Below, one piece after another: positions 1 to 12,738 of a stretch of DNA of 64,000 nt (its first letter is position 1; each line of letters starts with the position of its first letter). The stretch is from Plumapathes pennacea (Eukaryota; Cnidaria; Anthozoa; Antipatharia; Myriopathidae), in assembly GCA_964036295.1 (NCBI GenBank), contig OZ038464.1, forward strand, positions 13,936,001-14,000,000. The letters are read 5' to 3'. The translations under genes and the position numbers were made by a program. The notes beneath the pieces were generated by a model. It was not told the DNA's origin. It did no database searches and was given only the letters and a program-made list of their open reading frames with translations.

Positions 1-3000
1 TTTCAGGAAACGTTCCTGGGACTATGCCGACGGTTTTGGCATAGTTTTTGTAAACTTTTATCCCGCGCGTCGTGAGAAATTCGAGCAAATTCGAGCAAAT
101 CATGCCCTAATTAAAACATCACATCTTTCGAGCAATGGAGCCAACTTTAAGCTGCTATATCTCGCCAACGGATAAAGATAGATAAAGCTAATGTATTGAA
201 AAAGTCTTGTATAGTCCAAGGAAGGTTTCCTGAAAGTTTCAAGAGTTTTCAATTTTTTGGCCAAAATCGGCAAAAAACCCTGTGCTATAACCTTAGTATT
301 TTGTCAAAATTCCAAGATTTATCGACCATCTCAGAATTGCATGAAACTTTCAGGAAACGTTCCTGGGACTATGCGGACGGTTTTTGCATAGTTTTTGTAA
401 ACTTTTAGCCCGCGCGTCGTGAGAAATTCGAGCAAATTCGAGCAAATCATGCCCTAATTAAAACATCACACCTTTCGAGCAATGGAGACAACTTTAAACT
501 GCTATATCTCGCCAACGGATAAAGATAGATAAAGCTAATGTATTGAAAAAGTCTTGTAATAGTCCAAGGAAGGCTTCCTGAAAGTTTCAAGAGTTTTCAA
601 TTTTTGGCCAAAATCGGCAAAAAAACCCTGTGCTATAGCCTTACTATTTTGTCAAAATTCCAAGATTTATCGACCATCTCAGAATCGCATGAAACTTTCA
701 GGAAACGTTCCTGGGACTATGCCGACGGTTTGTGCATAGTTTTTGTAAACTTTTAGCCCGCGCGTCGTGAGAAATTCGAGCAAATCATGCTCTACTTAAA
801 ACATCACACCTTTCGAGCAATGGAGCCAACTTTAAGCTGCTATATCTCGCCAACGGATAAAGATAGATAAAGCTAATGTATTGAAAAAGTCTTGTAATAG
901 TCCAAGGAAGGTTTCCTGAAAGTTTCAAGAGTTTTCAATTTTTGGCCAAAATCGGCAAAAAACCCTGTGCTATAGCCTTAGTATTTTGTCAAAATTCCAA
1001 GATTTATCGACCATCTCAGAATTGCATGAAACTTTCAGGAAACGTTCCTGGGACTATGCCGACGGTTTTGGCATAGTTTTTGTAAACTTTTAGCCCGCGC
1101 GTCGTGAGAAATTCGAGCAAATTCGAGCAAATCATGCCCTAATTAAAACATCACACCTTTCGAGCAATGGAGCCAACTTTAAGCTGCTATATCTCGCCAA
1201 CGGATAAAGATAGATAAAGCTAATGTATTGAAAAAGTCTTGTAATAGTCCAAGGAAGGTTTCCTGAAAGTTTCAAGAGTTTTCAATTTTTGGCCAAAATC
1301 GGCAAAAAACCCTGTGCTATAGCCTTAGTATTTTGTCAAAATTCCAAGATTTATCGACCATATCAGAATTGCATGAAACTTTCAGGAAACGTTCCTGGGA
1401 CTATGCCGACGGTTTGTGCATAGTTTTTGTAAACTTTTAGCCCGCGCGTCGTGAGAAATTCGAGCAAATCATACCCTTATTTAAACATCACACCTTTCGA
1501 GCAATGGAGCCAACTTTAAGCTGCTATATCTCGCCAACGGATAAAGATAGATAAAGCTAATGTATTGAAAAAGTCTTGTAATAGTCCAAGGAAGGTTTCC
1601 TGAAAGTTTCAAGAGTTTTCAATTTTTGGCCAAAATCGGCAAAAAACCCTGTGCTATAGCCTTAGTATTTTGTCAAAATTCCAAGATTTATCGACCATCT
1701 CAGAATTGCATGAAACTTTCAGGAAACGTTCCTGGGACTATGCCGACGGTTTTGGCATAGTTTTTGTAAACTTTTAGCCCGCGCGTCGTGAGAAATTCGA
1801 GCAAATTCGAGCAAATCATGCCCTAATTAAAACATCACACCTTTCGAGCAATGGAGCCAACTTTAAACTGCTATATCTCGCCAACGGATAAAGATAGATA
1901 AAGCTAATGTATTGAAAAAGTCTTGTAATAGTCCCAGGAAGGCTTCCTGAAAGTTTCAAGAGTTTTCAATTTTTGGCCAAAATCGGCAAAAAACCCTGTG
2001 CTATAGCCTTAGTATTTTGTCAAAATTCCAAGATTTATCGACCATCTCAGAATTGCATGAAACTTTCAGGAAACGTTCCTGGGACTATGCCGACGGTTTT
2101 GGCATAGTTTTTGTAAACTTTTAGCCCGCGCGTCGTGAGAAATTCGAGCAAATTCGAGCAAATCATGCCCTAATTAAAACATCACACCTTTCGAGCAATG
2201 GAGCCAACTTTAAACTGCTATATCTCGCCAACGGATAAAGATAGATAAAGCTAATGTATTGAAAAAGTCTTGTAATAGTCCAAGGAAGGCTTCCTGAAAG
2301 TTTCAAGAGTTTTCAATTTTTGGCCAAAATCGGCAAAAAAACCCTGTGCTATAGCCTTACTATTTTGTCAAAATTCCAAGATTTATCGACCATCTCAGAA
2401 TCGCATGAAACTTTCAGGAAACGTTCCTGGGACTATGCCGACGGTTTTGGCATAGTTTTTGTAAACTTTTAGCCCGCGCGTCGTGAGAAATTCGAGCAAA
2501 TCATGCTCTAATTAAAACATCACACCTTTCGAGCAATGGAGCCAACTTTAAGCTGCTATATCTCGCCAACGGATAAAGATAGATAAAGCTAATGTATTGA
2601 AAAAGTCTTGTAATAGTCCAAGGAAGGTTTCCTGAAAGTTTCAAGAGTTTTCAATTTTTGGCCAAAATCGGCAAAAAACCCTGTGCTATAGCCTTAGTAT
2701 TTTGTCAAAATTCCAAGATGTATCGACCATCTCAGAATTGCATGAAACTTTCAGGAAACGTTCCTGGGACTATGCCGACGGTTTTGGCATAGTTTTTGTA
2801 AACTTTTAGCCCGCGCGTCGTGAGAAATTCGAGCAAATTCGAGCAAATCATGCCCTAATTAAAACATCACACCTTTCGAGCAATGGAGCCAACTTTAAGC
2901 TGCTATATCTCGCCAACGGATAAAGATAGATAAAGCTAATGTATTGAAAAAGTCTTGTAATAGTCCAAGGAAGGTTTCCTGAAAGTTTCAAGAGTTTTCA

Positions 3001-5030
3001 ATTTTTGGCCAAAATCGGCAAAAAACCCTGTGCTATAGCCTTAGTATTTTGTCAAAATTCCAAGATTTATCGACCATATCAGAATTGCATGAAACTTTCA
3101 CGAAACGTTCCTGGGACTATGCCGACGGTTTGTGCATAGTTTTTGTAAACTTTTAGCCCGCGCGTCGTGAGAAATTCGAGCAAATCATGCTCTAATTAAA
3201 ACATCACACCTTTCGAGCAATGGAGCCAACTTTAAGCTGCTATATCTCGCCAACGGATAAAGATAGATAAAGCTAATGTATTGAAAAAGTCTTGTAATAG
3301 TCCAAGGAAGGTTTCCTGAAAGTTTCAAGAGTTTTCAATTTTTGGCCAAAATCGGCAAAAAACCCTGTGCTATAGCCTTAGTATTTTGTCAAAATTCCAA
3401 GATTTATCGACCATCTCAGAATTGCATGAAACTTTCAGGAAACGTTCCTGGGACTATGCCGACGGTTTTGGCATAGTTTTTGTAAACGTTTAGCCCGCGC
3501 GTCGTGAGAAATTCGAGCAAATTCGAGCAAATCATGCCCTAATTAAAACATCACACCTTTCGAGCAATGGAGCCAACTTTAAGCTGCTATATCTCGCCAA
3601 CGGATAAAGATAGATAAAGCTAATGTATTGAAAAAGTCTTGTAATAGTCCAAGGAAGGTTTCCTGAAAGTTTCAAGAGTTTTCAATTTTTGGCCAAAATC
3701 GGCAAAAAACCCTGTGCTATAGCCTTAGTATTTTGTCAAAATTCCAAGATTTATCGACCATATCAGAATTGCATGAAACTTTCACGAAACGTTCCTGGGA
3801 CTATGCCGACGGTTTGTGCATAGTTTTTGTAAACTTTTAGCCCGCGCGTCGTGAGAAATTCGAGCAAATCATGCCCTAATTAAAACATCACACCTTTCGA
3901 GCAATGGAGCCAACTTTAAGCTGCTATATCTCGCCAACGGATAAAGATAGATAAAGCTAATGTATTGAAAAAGTCTTGTAATAGTCCAAGGAAGGTTTCC
4001 TGAAAGTTTCAAGAGTTTTCAATTTTTGGCCAAAATCGGCAAAAAACCCTGTGCTATAGCCTTACTATTTTGTCAAAATTCCAAGATTTATCGACCATAT
4101 CAGAATTGCATGAAACTTTCACGAAACGTTCCTGGGACTATGCCGACGGTTTTTGCATAGTTTTTGTAAACTTTTAGCCCGCGCGTCGTGAGAAATTCGA
4201 GCAAATTCGAGCAAATCATGCCCTAATTAGAACATCACACCTTTCGAGCAATGGAGCCAACTTTAAGCTGCTATATCTTGCCAACGGATGAAGATAAATA
4301 AAGCGAATGTGTTGCAAAAAGTCTTGTAATAGTCCAAGGAAGGTTTCCTGAAAGTTTCAAGAGTTTTCAATTTTTGGCCAAAATTGGCAAAAAAACCTGT
4401 GCTATAGCCTTAGTATTTTCTCAAAATTCCAAGATTTATCGACCATCTCAGAATCGCATGAAACTTTCAGGAAACGTTCCTGGGACTATGCCGACGGTTT
4501 TTGCATAGTTTTTGTAAACTTTTAGCCCGCGCGTCGTGAGAAATTCGAGCAAATTCGAACAATTCATGCCCTAATTATAACATCACACCTTTCGAGCAAA
4601 GGAGCCAACTTTAAGCTGCTATATCTCGCCAACGGATGAAGATAGATAAAGCAAACGTATTGCAAAAAGTCTTGTAATAGTCCAAGGAAGATTTTCCTGA
4701 AAGTTTCAAGAGTTTTCAATTTTTGGCCAAAATCGGCAAAAAACCCTGTGCTATAGCCTTAGTATTTTGTCAAGATTCCAAGATTTTTCGACCATCTCAG
4801 AATCGCATGAAACTTTTATGAAACGTTCCTGGAACTATGCCGACGGTTTTTGCATAGTTTTTGTAAACTTTTAGCCCGCGCGTCGTGAGAAATTCCAGCA
4901 AATCATGCCCTAATTAAAACATCACACCTTTCGAGCAATGGAGCTAATTTTAAGCTGCTATATCTCGCCAACGGATGAAGATAGATAAAGCAAATGTTTT
5001 GCAAAAAGTCTTTTAATAGTCCAAGGAAGT
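1..5030. repeat. Tandem satellite array, units of 337-349 bp
   Basis: About 14.5 direct units are seen. Taking TTTCAGGAAACG as unit start, units begin at 1, 348, 696, 1033, 1380, 1717, 2064, 2412, 2749, 3096, 3433, 3780, 4117, 4465 and 4814. The length classes differ mainly by an extra 10-base copy of ATTCGAGCAA (337 versus 347) and one extra A in an A-run (348). Units are nearly identical inside the array and diverge in the last three, which ends near 5030. The left edge lies outside the window. Short ORFs inside are not conserved as coding. No function is known to me; centromeric or heterochromatic satellite is one possibility. Confidence 0.97.
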
Positions 5031-5168
5031 TCGGCTCGATTCTCTGGTCACGTGAGTGTTGATATGAAGGTATATCTGGACCAAAATTCGTATTCAAACT
5101 ACATCATCACATTGTTTATCTAGTAGTTGCAGGTCTCCCTCGTTGTCACAGGGCATAGAAGTGAATGG

Positions 5169-6095
5169 TTACCAGGGCACGACTTTCTTGCCACGTACAA
5201 ACTCGCCGTGTGGTTCCGAGGCTCCGGGAGGAAGTAAAGCCAGAAAGACGGGGGTCTCTACTCCTGCAATGAAGGTACACAGAAAAAGGCTTCAGGAGTA
5301 AATCACTGGCACTGGGACACTGGGAATACGTCATTGTCACGTGACACATTATTACGTGTCGCCATCCTAACAGGGTCTACTCTTGCTTGATAAAATGGCC
5401 TATGCTCGAAGACGCCTTTAGTTGGTGTTTGATTAAAACACGAGAAAAATAAACCCTGTAGATTGTAGATTGTAGGGGTTAAGAGGTCAGGAGTGAATCC
5501 TTGATTAACTTAATCGAGCTTTAAACTACCGGACCATGCAATGAAGCTGTTCCACTGCTGTCTGCTCTGAGAGGTGCAATCTGATGCTTGACACAAACAC
5601 GAGGCGTTTTTTTATACTCGCTGTGCATGTGTCCGAATTAAACCAAAGCGTTACCTTGTTCGATTGTGCCCGTTGCTTTAGGTCCCGCCATGTCCGTTTG
5701 AATCCAGCCAGGGCAACACTGGTGACGAAGAAACCATGAGCTATTGATGTCGGCGTACTGTATAACTATATTGGTCATCAGGCTTTTGAGTGAATTTCGT
5801 GAGACCAAAACCAGCCACGTACAACGAAAATCAGAGCTTTCCTTGCTGATACAGTAAAACCCTGTATTAAGCGGGCAGTTGTCAAGTACTGAAAATCTTT
5901 CCCAGTAAAATACTGCAAACTCTACCTGTATTAAGAGGACACCTTGTCTTATGGACATTTCACAATTCCACAAGTGATACGTACAGTTTGGAACAATCAA
6001 AACACGCAGCAAACGCAAAATTAAAAGCCATCATTTGATTATCAAAAGCCCATTCTTTGACCAGCATACAGACCAACACGGCTAGACATGAACAT

Positions 6096-6136
<41 letters not shown>

Positions 6137-9100
6137 ATGACTAATTACACAAACACAAGCAATTGCACTATATATCAACTTCAAACACAAACATGATCAC
6201 AAATACGGAAATACGCCACGATCAGAAATACGCACATAACTATTTTACGGTCCACACTTGTGAGGCGTCTAGATACACCATTCACTTCACTTACTGCATT
6301 CAGTAGTATGCCATCTTCAGGTCGGTTCTTTCTAATCTCTCTAGCTTGGACTTTAGCCAGTGCAGTTACGCCAACTTTAGATGTACCATATGCTGCATTC
6401 AAAAAAATAAAAAAATAAATAAAAATAAAAAATGAAAGGACAAAACGTGGTAAGGGTACCGTATACTGTTGATACAAGTATGCAGTATGTTGAAAGGTTG
6501 CATGCATGCTAGTATGATGTATTAATGTGGGTACTTTAGGTATTATACAGTGTTAGTGTGCATGTCATTATAGTGTGTATAGAGTGTTTTTCGGATGACT
6601 GTCAGTGTCGAAATCAAAACCAAGGCAAGTACAACGCCGATCACAGAGGCTGTAAGAAACACTTTCAACCAATCAGAAAGTCAAAGTAACTCACGATTGA
6701 TTTTACATTGAATAAGAAACCAATAAGTAGTGCGAGAACATGCCATCGCGCCAACTGCTTTCTTCATAAGAATATCGTAATTATGCAGGCTTCGCTTTCG
6801 TTATTGATTGGCCAAGAATGCTGCTAAGTGCACAGTCACTAATATTATTTACTTCTTTTGAGGTTATATTAAGTTTTAGCTAGGGCCTCTATGCGCTTTT
6901 TAAAATAAGCACTCACCGCTGTTTGACCAGCCGTTCTTCTTATGCACACCATCCTTGACATCTCTGTACAAGAAAATGAAACTGATTGTTACCTCTGTTT
7001 TTGATAGAAAAACACAAAATGACTCGAACAGCCATACACGAATGAAGCAAAGAAAATATTTTAATAATTAAATTTAGTATACCGGTATACCACACAGGTG
7101 AAAAAAGTACTTTTCGTGAGTTCTGATTGGCTCCTCAATCCCGGAAAGGCAACTATCATTTTCTTCATGCAAACGGTTTGAACGTCGGTTTTAATCAAAC
7201 TTTGACTTGATTTCGATCAAAATGTGATTTCACATTTCATGCTGAAAACGTTTGGCCTATTCTTTCGACAGTGTTGACACTAGATGTTGAAATATTCAGT
7301 TGTTTTAGTTTCTTTATGTTAATGTAAAACAGTTTTGGGGCGTTTTTAGACAGTGCTTGGAAATATTTATATGCTAGAAAAAAAATTTGAGTTTGACCGT
7401 TTTCCTTGCAGATGGTGAGCAGGTACATATATCTTATTAGACACTTAGGCGTGTAGTACGGCTGTATATTTTTACGAGTCGTGCAGTATTTTGGCGAGCC
7501 GCTTCGGCGAGCCAAAATACAAACGACGAGTAAAAATATACAGCCGTACTATACGCCTAAGTGTCTAATAAGTTATTTATTATACAACTCCCTTAGTAAA
7601 AGATGTAAATTATTTTTAAATCGCGGTATGTTGTGTGACCAAAGTGACATGTTTTCCGCGCGCGATATGTCAATCAAGTTTAGTGCCGTGTGCAGAAAGC
7701 AAGCGCGGATTTTGTACTTGCAGTACTTCTAGTCGTTGTTTTCTGAGCCGAGTAACAGTGAAGCTGAAAGAGGTACTTTAAACAAAGTTTGCGGGGAGAT
7801 CTGAGATACTACATCACATAATGTGGTCGTAAACAGAACAAATTGGACGAACGAGATGTGTCAACACTCTTCGTTTTCGTCGAGTGCCATGAATCAACAA
7901 ACAGCCAGTTCTCGCCTTCTCCTCGCTTATGAAGTATGAAAAGGACTTTATCTTGTGACCAGTGGTGGTACAGTTCGCATACAAATTGCCGTTTCTCGAT
8001 AGAGGTAATCATTGCCTGTTGTTGCAAGTCGATGCCATAGATCTTGAACTGGAATTACACGCCGAGGCAAATCCAACGGCTGCCGTGTTGAATGCCGACA
8101 AGATCTCGTTTCGAGATTGACAGGGATTCTTAAACTGCTCTCAGAAATATTGATCTGCTGGAAACACTATGGCCTGATAACTGAACTGTGGTGTGTGGTC
8201 TGAAATTTTGTGGAATGGAAGATTAGTTATGTTACGGAAAATTCAGTTGATTTTCTGACGAAGAAGCTGATCTCCGTGCTCGGTTTTGCGTATCGGATAG
8301 TAAGCCAGGTCAGTTTAAATTCTGTGCTTCTTTCTTTGCTTAATAATCTCTAGAAGTAATGTAAATACCAGCTGTGCACAGGGTGACTTTTATACGAAAA
8401 AAACGAAAGAAAAGAATTAACGGCAATGAATGAAGAAATCGTTTTTTTTTTCCTTAGCAACGTTGAATACGGCTGTATCTTTTTTACGTGTCTATGGAGT
8501 TATTCGCACGTTACTATGCGGTATTTTCACGTTACTAAGGGAGTTGTATAATAAAGAGGCTTATTTGCTTAAATAAAGTTAAATAGAGGTTAAAACTGTC
8601 TGATGTGCATTTAAGAAACAGAATCGTACTTTACAAATTGAGCCATTAGATCCACCAGCTGGTCCTCCTGCAGCGATTCTGAGGAAAATACTTTTTGAAA
8701 ATCTGCTGACAGTTGAGAAAGTTTTCCTGCGGTAGATGAGACATGGACAACTCTGCAGGAACAACAACAACAACATAAAATGTGACTCAACAAATCAATA
8801 AAGAACTATTTGCTTATCCTATATGTTGTTTAGTTAACATTAATTTACATGACTGTATTCTTTGTTACTGGTAATTATCTTTCTCCCTTACTTGCTTCTT
8901 ACTTTGATCCTTCCTGTGATGTGTACATTTCCATCCTTCCTCCCTTGTCCTCTTTCTGCCTTAATTCCTCCCTTCTCTTCTTTCTTCCTCTTATCTTATA
9001 CTCCATCCATCTTCTCTCCCATACTTTTTCCATTCCCTCCCTTTCCTCCCTTCACCAAGTTCCTCTGCGCTTTATTCCTTTTGTATATTTTCTTTCCTAA

Positions 9101-12100
9101 TCTATCCCATGGTTCTTTTTTTGCGATTTTGCCAATGGGGGAAATCTATTTGAAACAATCTTTAAATAAAATTCAAGTTATGTGTTACCTGGCTTGTGGC
9201 CTGAGCAGAGGCAAGAGGGCGTGGCAAACATCCAGTGTCCCTGTGAAGTTTGTTCTCACTGTCACCTCTGCTTGTTCTGCAAAGGGAGCAGTTGATTGCA
9301 TCTACCCAAAAATAAGCAGGAGTCATTTATCTAAAAATAACTCCAAGAAAATACGTACACACTCAGATAGCTGAAAGTCAAGACCAATTTTAAAATAATT
9401 ATGTAAAATGGAAATATTTTTAGCAGAGTAAAATGCAAATGTAATATATATATATTAATACTTGTGCTGGTTAATGAAGGAAATAATCTTTGTTTAATAT
9501 TTTGTTTAATATACGGTGTACAATCTGTGCTTTCATCTAGAGTTTTCAGACAGTCTATCAACAGCAACAACAACAAAACAACCTGAATGGTTGACTATAA
9601 CAAAATGCTCCTGTGAACATGATGACAATCCATCTGGAATATGACTTCATAACCTCAGATCCATGGAGACACTATTATTATTATATATTCCTCTTTGTAT
9701 AATATCTGATTACCCTTTTGTTCAACCAACAAATAACTAATACTAAGTACAACAAAGACAATTTAAATCACCTTAAATGCGATGCCAGCATTGTTGATAA
9801 GAACATCCAAACCTCCATACTTCTGTTGTAGATGTGTTTTGAACTTCTCAATACTCTCTGTAGACAAAATGTCCAACTGGTGGAACTCAGGGTTCAGCCC
9901 TTCTTCCTTCAGCTTCTGGACTGCCGCCATTCCACGCCCTTCATCTCGCGCTGTTAAGTTAAGGATATTTTGTACATGATTACATACCTACAAAGCTTAT
10001 CCTTTCCTTGCCCCCAAGAGTTTGGACAAGTCAAACATGACTAAAAATTCCCTCCTAGTGTTGTAAATATTGTCTTGAGTATATCATAAGCACAATGTAG
10101 TACAGTCTAAGTAATCCCTTACCAGTTAAAATGACAGTCCCTGTGTATTCCTTGCAGAGCTTTCGCACGATACCAAATCCAATGCCTTTATTGGATCCAG
10201 TCACCTGCAAAAATAATAACAAATAATAATAATAATAATAATAATTAATGAGCCCTGTGATGGTACTGATCGAATCTCAAAACCATCTCATTTTGTGATC
10301 TTGCCTGAGCTGACACTGACTGAAGGTCTGATGCTCAGACATGTGGCAACTCTGCATCAAGCAAATAAATGTTCAGTCAAATGATAATATAGGACAATTG
10401 CAAAATAAGAAGAGCCAAGCAAAGACAACAAGAGCAAGACTGCCGATTTGATGGACTTCTTTACAATATGTACAAAATATTTGAATAGTGAGAGGACCAA
10501 AGGTGACAAAAGCACAGAAAAAAATGGGAAAAAAAAAACAAAAAAAAAAAAAACAGTGGTGAGAGTCCATTTATTCAGTATAGACAAAGAAAAAGACAAC
10601 AGTAGTTTAGAATAAAGAAATAATACAATTTTGGGCAGCTATTAAAACCTGTCAGATACAGTGTGAAGCACAGCTTGCCTTGATTAACCAAATGAATGTA
10701 GTTGGAGGGCCTCCTGAAGACTTAGTGCCACCACAGATAGGATTTCAGGCTGTTTAATGAAAACCTATTCGGTACAGTAAGGCCTGACTAGATGCCGTAC
10801 TTCACATGAGCTGAATCAAATTCGATGAATTAAGTTCATGTCAGGTACGGCGTCTGAATCAATTTGGATTGGTATCTAATTCGAATTGGCTCAGCTGTTC
10901 TTTCCACCTGGCTCGATCAGCTGGGAATGTCCAGTTCCAGTAATTATTCATACCCCACCACAGAGGGAATCTTATAAAGACCCCCCCCCCCCCCCCCCCA
11001 AACCCCTTGGAAATTCCATTCCAGAGTTTTTGTCATTTACCCCCCACCCCCTGGAATTTCCATTACCCCTGGAAATGGATAAATAAAATACAGATGCCTT
11101 GTATACTTGATGAGGCAGCCTTCTTATCGATGCAGCACTTTAAAAGCAACCTTCAAAACCCTAACCCTACAAACTCTTCAACAGTCAGACAAATGCTGAG
11201 CATATACTGTATGACTACTTTGTGTGAAGTCCAGAAATTTGAGAACAGCTTGGAGGGAGCCTTAACGGAGCTGCATAAGTTGCAGGATGCTTTGAGAAAG
11301 GCAATCGAAGCAAGGTGAAAGTTGCTTGTCACTCTTGATGCGGTAGAAGAGGAAGAGGAATAGCTCCACCTCCACAGACAATATTCAGAAATCACATTTT
11401 TGAACTTGTCAAGTACGTTTTGGCAAATGGTTTGAACCCAGGAGTGTGAACAGTAGGTTGGTTGTGATCGTCCGGGTTAGAGTAGTTTCCAGAAAGACTG
11501 TTGTTAGTGACTGACGTTTCGACTAAGTCATCTTCAGAGTCAAGTGAAAGTAATCGTCAGATGGCGGTATATATGTCTCTGGTTGTTGAAGTGATTGGTC
11601 CATTATGTCGGCCTATGGTTGGTCGAGTCGGCTTGGTTGTGTTTCGTTATTGGTCAGTTGATGTTCTGTTGTCCTGTTGATTTGGCTATTGTTCATTCGG
11701 TTGTGTTTGAAAGACAAACCCATCAACAGGCAGGGAACAGTATACAGAATATCTTATGTACTGACTGCGAAGCCACCTACATCAGTGAAACTGGCAGAAA
11801 CCTGAACAGGAGACTTACTGAACACAAACGAGCTACCAGAAACGGCAACATCAGAAATCACATTTCTGAACACCACCAACAGACTGAACATGACATCAAC
11901 TGGGACTCTGCTGAATGCATCAGCCACAGTACCAACTACTACCAACGACTTACACTGGAAAGCTGGTACACAAACTTAGAACGGAAACCACTCAACAGAT
12001 GCCAACAATTACCGGCACCTTACAAACGACTGATAGATGACATCAAACGCAACCGAACGAACAATAGACAAATCAACAGGACAAAAGAACATCAACTGAC

Positions 12101-12738
12101 CAATAACGAAACACAACCAAGTCGACTCGACCAACCATAGGCCGACATAACGGACCAATCACTTCTACAACCAGAGACATATATACCATTACTCCTGCTT
12201 TATATCTTTCGTTGTGTTGATTATACCCTCTGGAAGATCTTTCACTGTGTTGAACTCCCTCCCACCCTCAAAAATAATTTCTGGAACTACAAAATAATGG
12301 CTGTGGACCGGCTTTAATTCAGACGCCGAACTGCACATGAGCCAAAGCAAATGCATAAATTGTAGGTTTCACCACTCTCCCTAATCTCCAGTTTTGACCC
12401 TACCAAATTAATTATGGCTAAATTAAGTTCAACGCCTGAATTAATTCAGCTGGGATGAATTATTTCGTCGAGTCGAATATCGTATTTCTAGTATAAGTAA
12501 TAACGAAAAGTATAGAGAATGACCGTGGCATGAATACATGATATCAGAAAAGTAACCTACAATTACAGGAGCTAGTCAGGGAGGTGAGAAGGGGTGCGGT
12601 TGACTTGAGACCACAAGATGCATACTGCCGGCCAAAAAATTTCACGCAGAAGTCCGAAACGCTTTTAGTGGGATATTAGACACGTACCTAGCTAGATAAA
12701 CATATTGTGTCACTCACCACTGCAACTTTAGAAGCCAT
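5169..12738 (-). CDS. CBR1: Carbonyl reductase [NADPH] 1-like, short-chain dehydrogenase, 9 exons
   Basis: Exons (CDS parts, transcript order): 12718-12738, 10123-10204, 9772-9950, 9189-9301, 8630-8752, 6917-6963, 6295-6392, 5655-5718, 5169-5263. They sum to 822 nt, join in phase and give 273 residues; human CBR1 has 277. Introns follow GT-AG. The cofactor motif TGSNKGIG is at residues 9-16, NNAG at 87-90, the catalytic Ser at 138 (VVHVSS), and Tyr190 and Lys194 form YGTSK. The PGW..TDMAGPKAT segment typical of CBR1 follows, and the protein ends in VPW. The family is cytosolic and uses NADPH to reduce carbonyls such as quinones and prostaglandins; the exact substrate cannot be told here. The donor after exon 5 (GTACGA) is weak but phase supports it. 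Intron 1 holds a Penelope-like remnant. Confidence 0.95.
6101..6132. repeat. (AC)n microsatellite
   Basis: An uninterrupted AC dinucleotide run in intron 7 of the carbonyl reductase gene. Confidence 0.95.
6581..6835. mobile_element. MITE family 1 copy (right end lost)
   Basis: It begins with the family terminal motif TTTTCGGATGACTGTC and carries the shared internal stretch with GTGCGAGAACATGCCATCGC and a TTGGCCAAGAATGCTGCT segment. The right terminal repeat is missing. It lies in intron 6 of the carbonyl reductase gene. Other copies are near 16640, 20868, 21950, 23561, 24117, 26379 and 38683. Confidence 0.7.
7433..7572. repeat. 140-bp near-perfect palindrome
   Basis: The arms starting CTTATTAGACACTTAGGCG and ending CGCCTAAGTGTCTAATAAG are inverted copies around a small loop near 7503 (GCCGCTTCGGC). 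It lies in intron 5 of the carbonyl reductase gene and abuts the inverted-repeat element at 7577-8554. It could extrude as a cruciform. It looks like the terminus of a foldback transposon. Confidence 0.9.
7577..8554. mobile_element. Non-autonomous element with 23-bp inverted ends
   Basis: The 23 bases at 7577-7599 recur as a perfect reverse complement at 8532-8554; the core is ACAACTCCCTTAGTAA. An inner stretch also matches in inverted form: a variant of ACGGCTGTAT near 8470 pairs with bases just left of the element, in the palindrome. No long ORF is present, so it is presumably a mobilised-in-trans DNA element. The family is unknown to me. Confidence 0.7.
8870..9110 (+). repeat. Pyrimidine-rich low-complexity tract
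   Basis: The plus strand is strongly C/T biased for about 240 bases, giving phage-like hydrophobic Ser/Leu/Phe/Pro readings that are not coding. It lies in intron 4 of the carbonyl reductase gene, just downstream of its exon 5 in window order. Confidence 0.6.
10700..10880. mobile_element. Small inverted-repeat element, GAATT-rich
   Basis: Sequence around GATGCCGTACTTCACATGAGC and the inverted GTCAGGTACGGCGTCTGAATC suggests a hairpin element. A related stretch is at 12310-12480, with AATTCAGACGCCGAACTGC and AACGCCTGAATTAATTCAGC. Both are in intron 1 of the carbonyl reductase gene. Confidence 0.45.
11495..12187 (+). mobile_element. Penelope-like element remnant: GIY-YIG endonuclease between inverted terminal repeats
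   Basis: The arms 11566-11708 and 12045-12187 are 143 bp each and near-perfect inverted copies of one another. Between them the plus strand encodes a GIY-YIG nuclease-like segment: CTDCEATYISETGRN, a LTEHKRATRNGNI segment, then YYQRLTLESWYTN and PLNRCQQLPAPYKRL. This domain sits at the C-terminus of the reverse transcriptase in Penelope-like retroelements, whose repeats can be direct or inverted. The reverse transcriptase is absent, so this is a deleted copy. Left of the left arm, the minus strand at 11508-11540 has a hammerhead-like core. The element is in intron 1 of the carbonyl reductase gene. Confidence 0.85.

Noticed and set aside
196-408. 70-codon ORF in the satellite
   Set aside because: Present only in one unit because of single-base differences; other units break it. 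Repeat DNA, not a gene.
1-5030. CRISPR-like regular repeats
   Set aside because: The units are contiguous 337-349 bp copies without unique spacers, in a eukaryotic genome.
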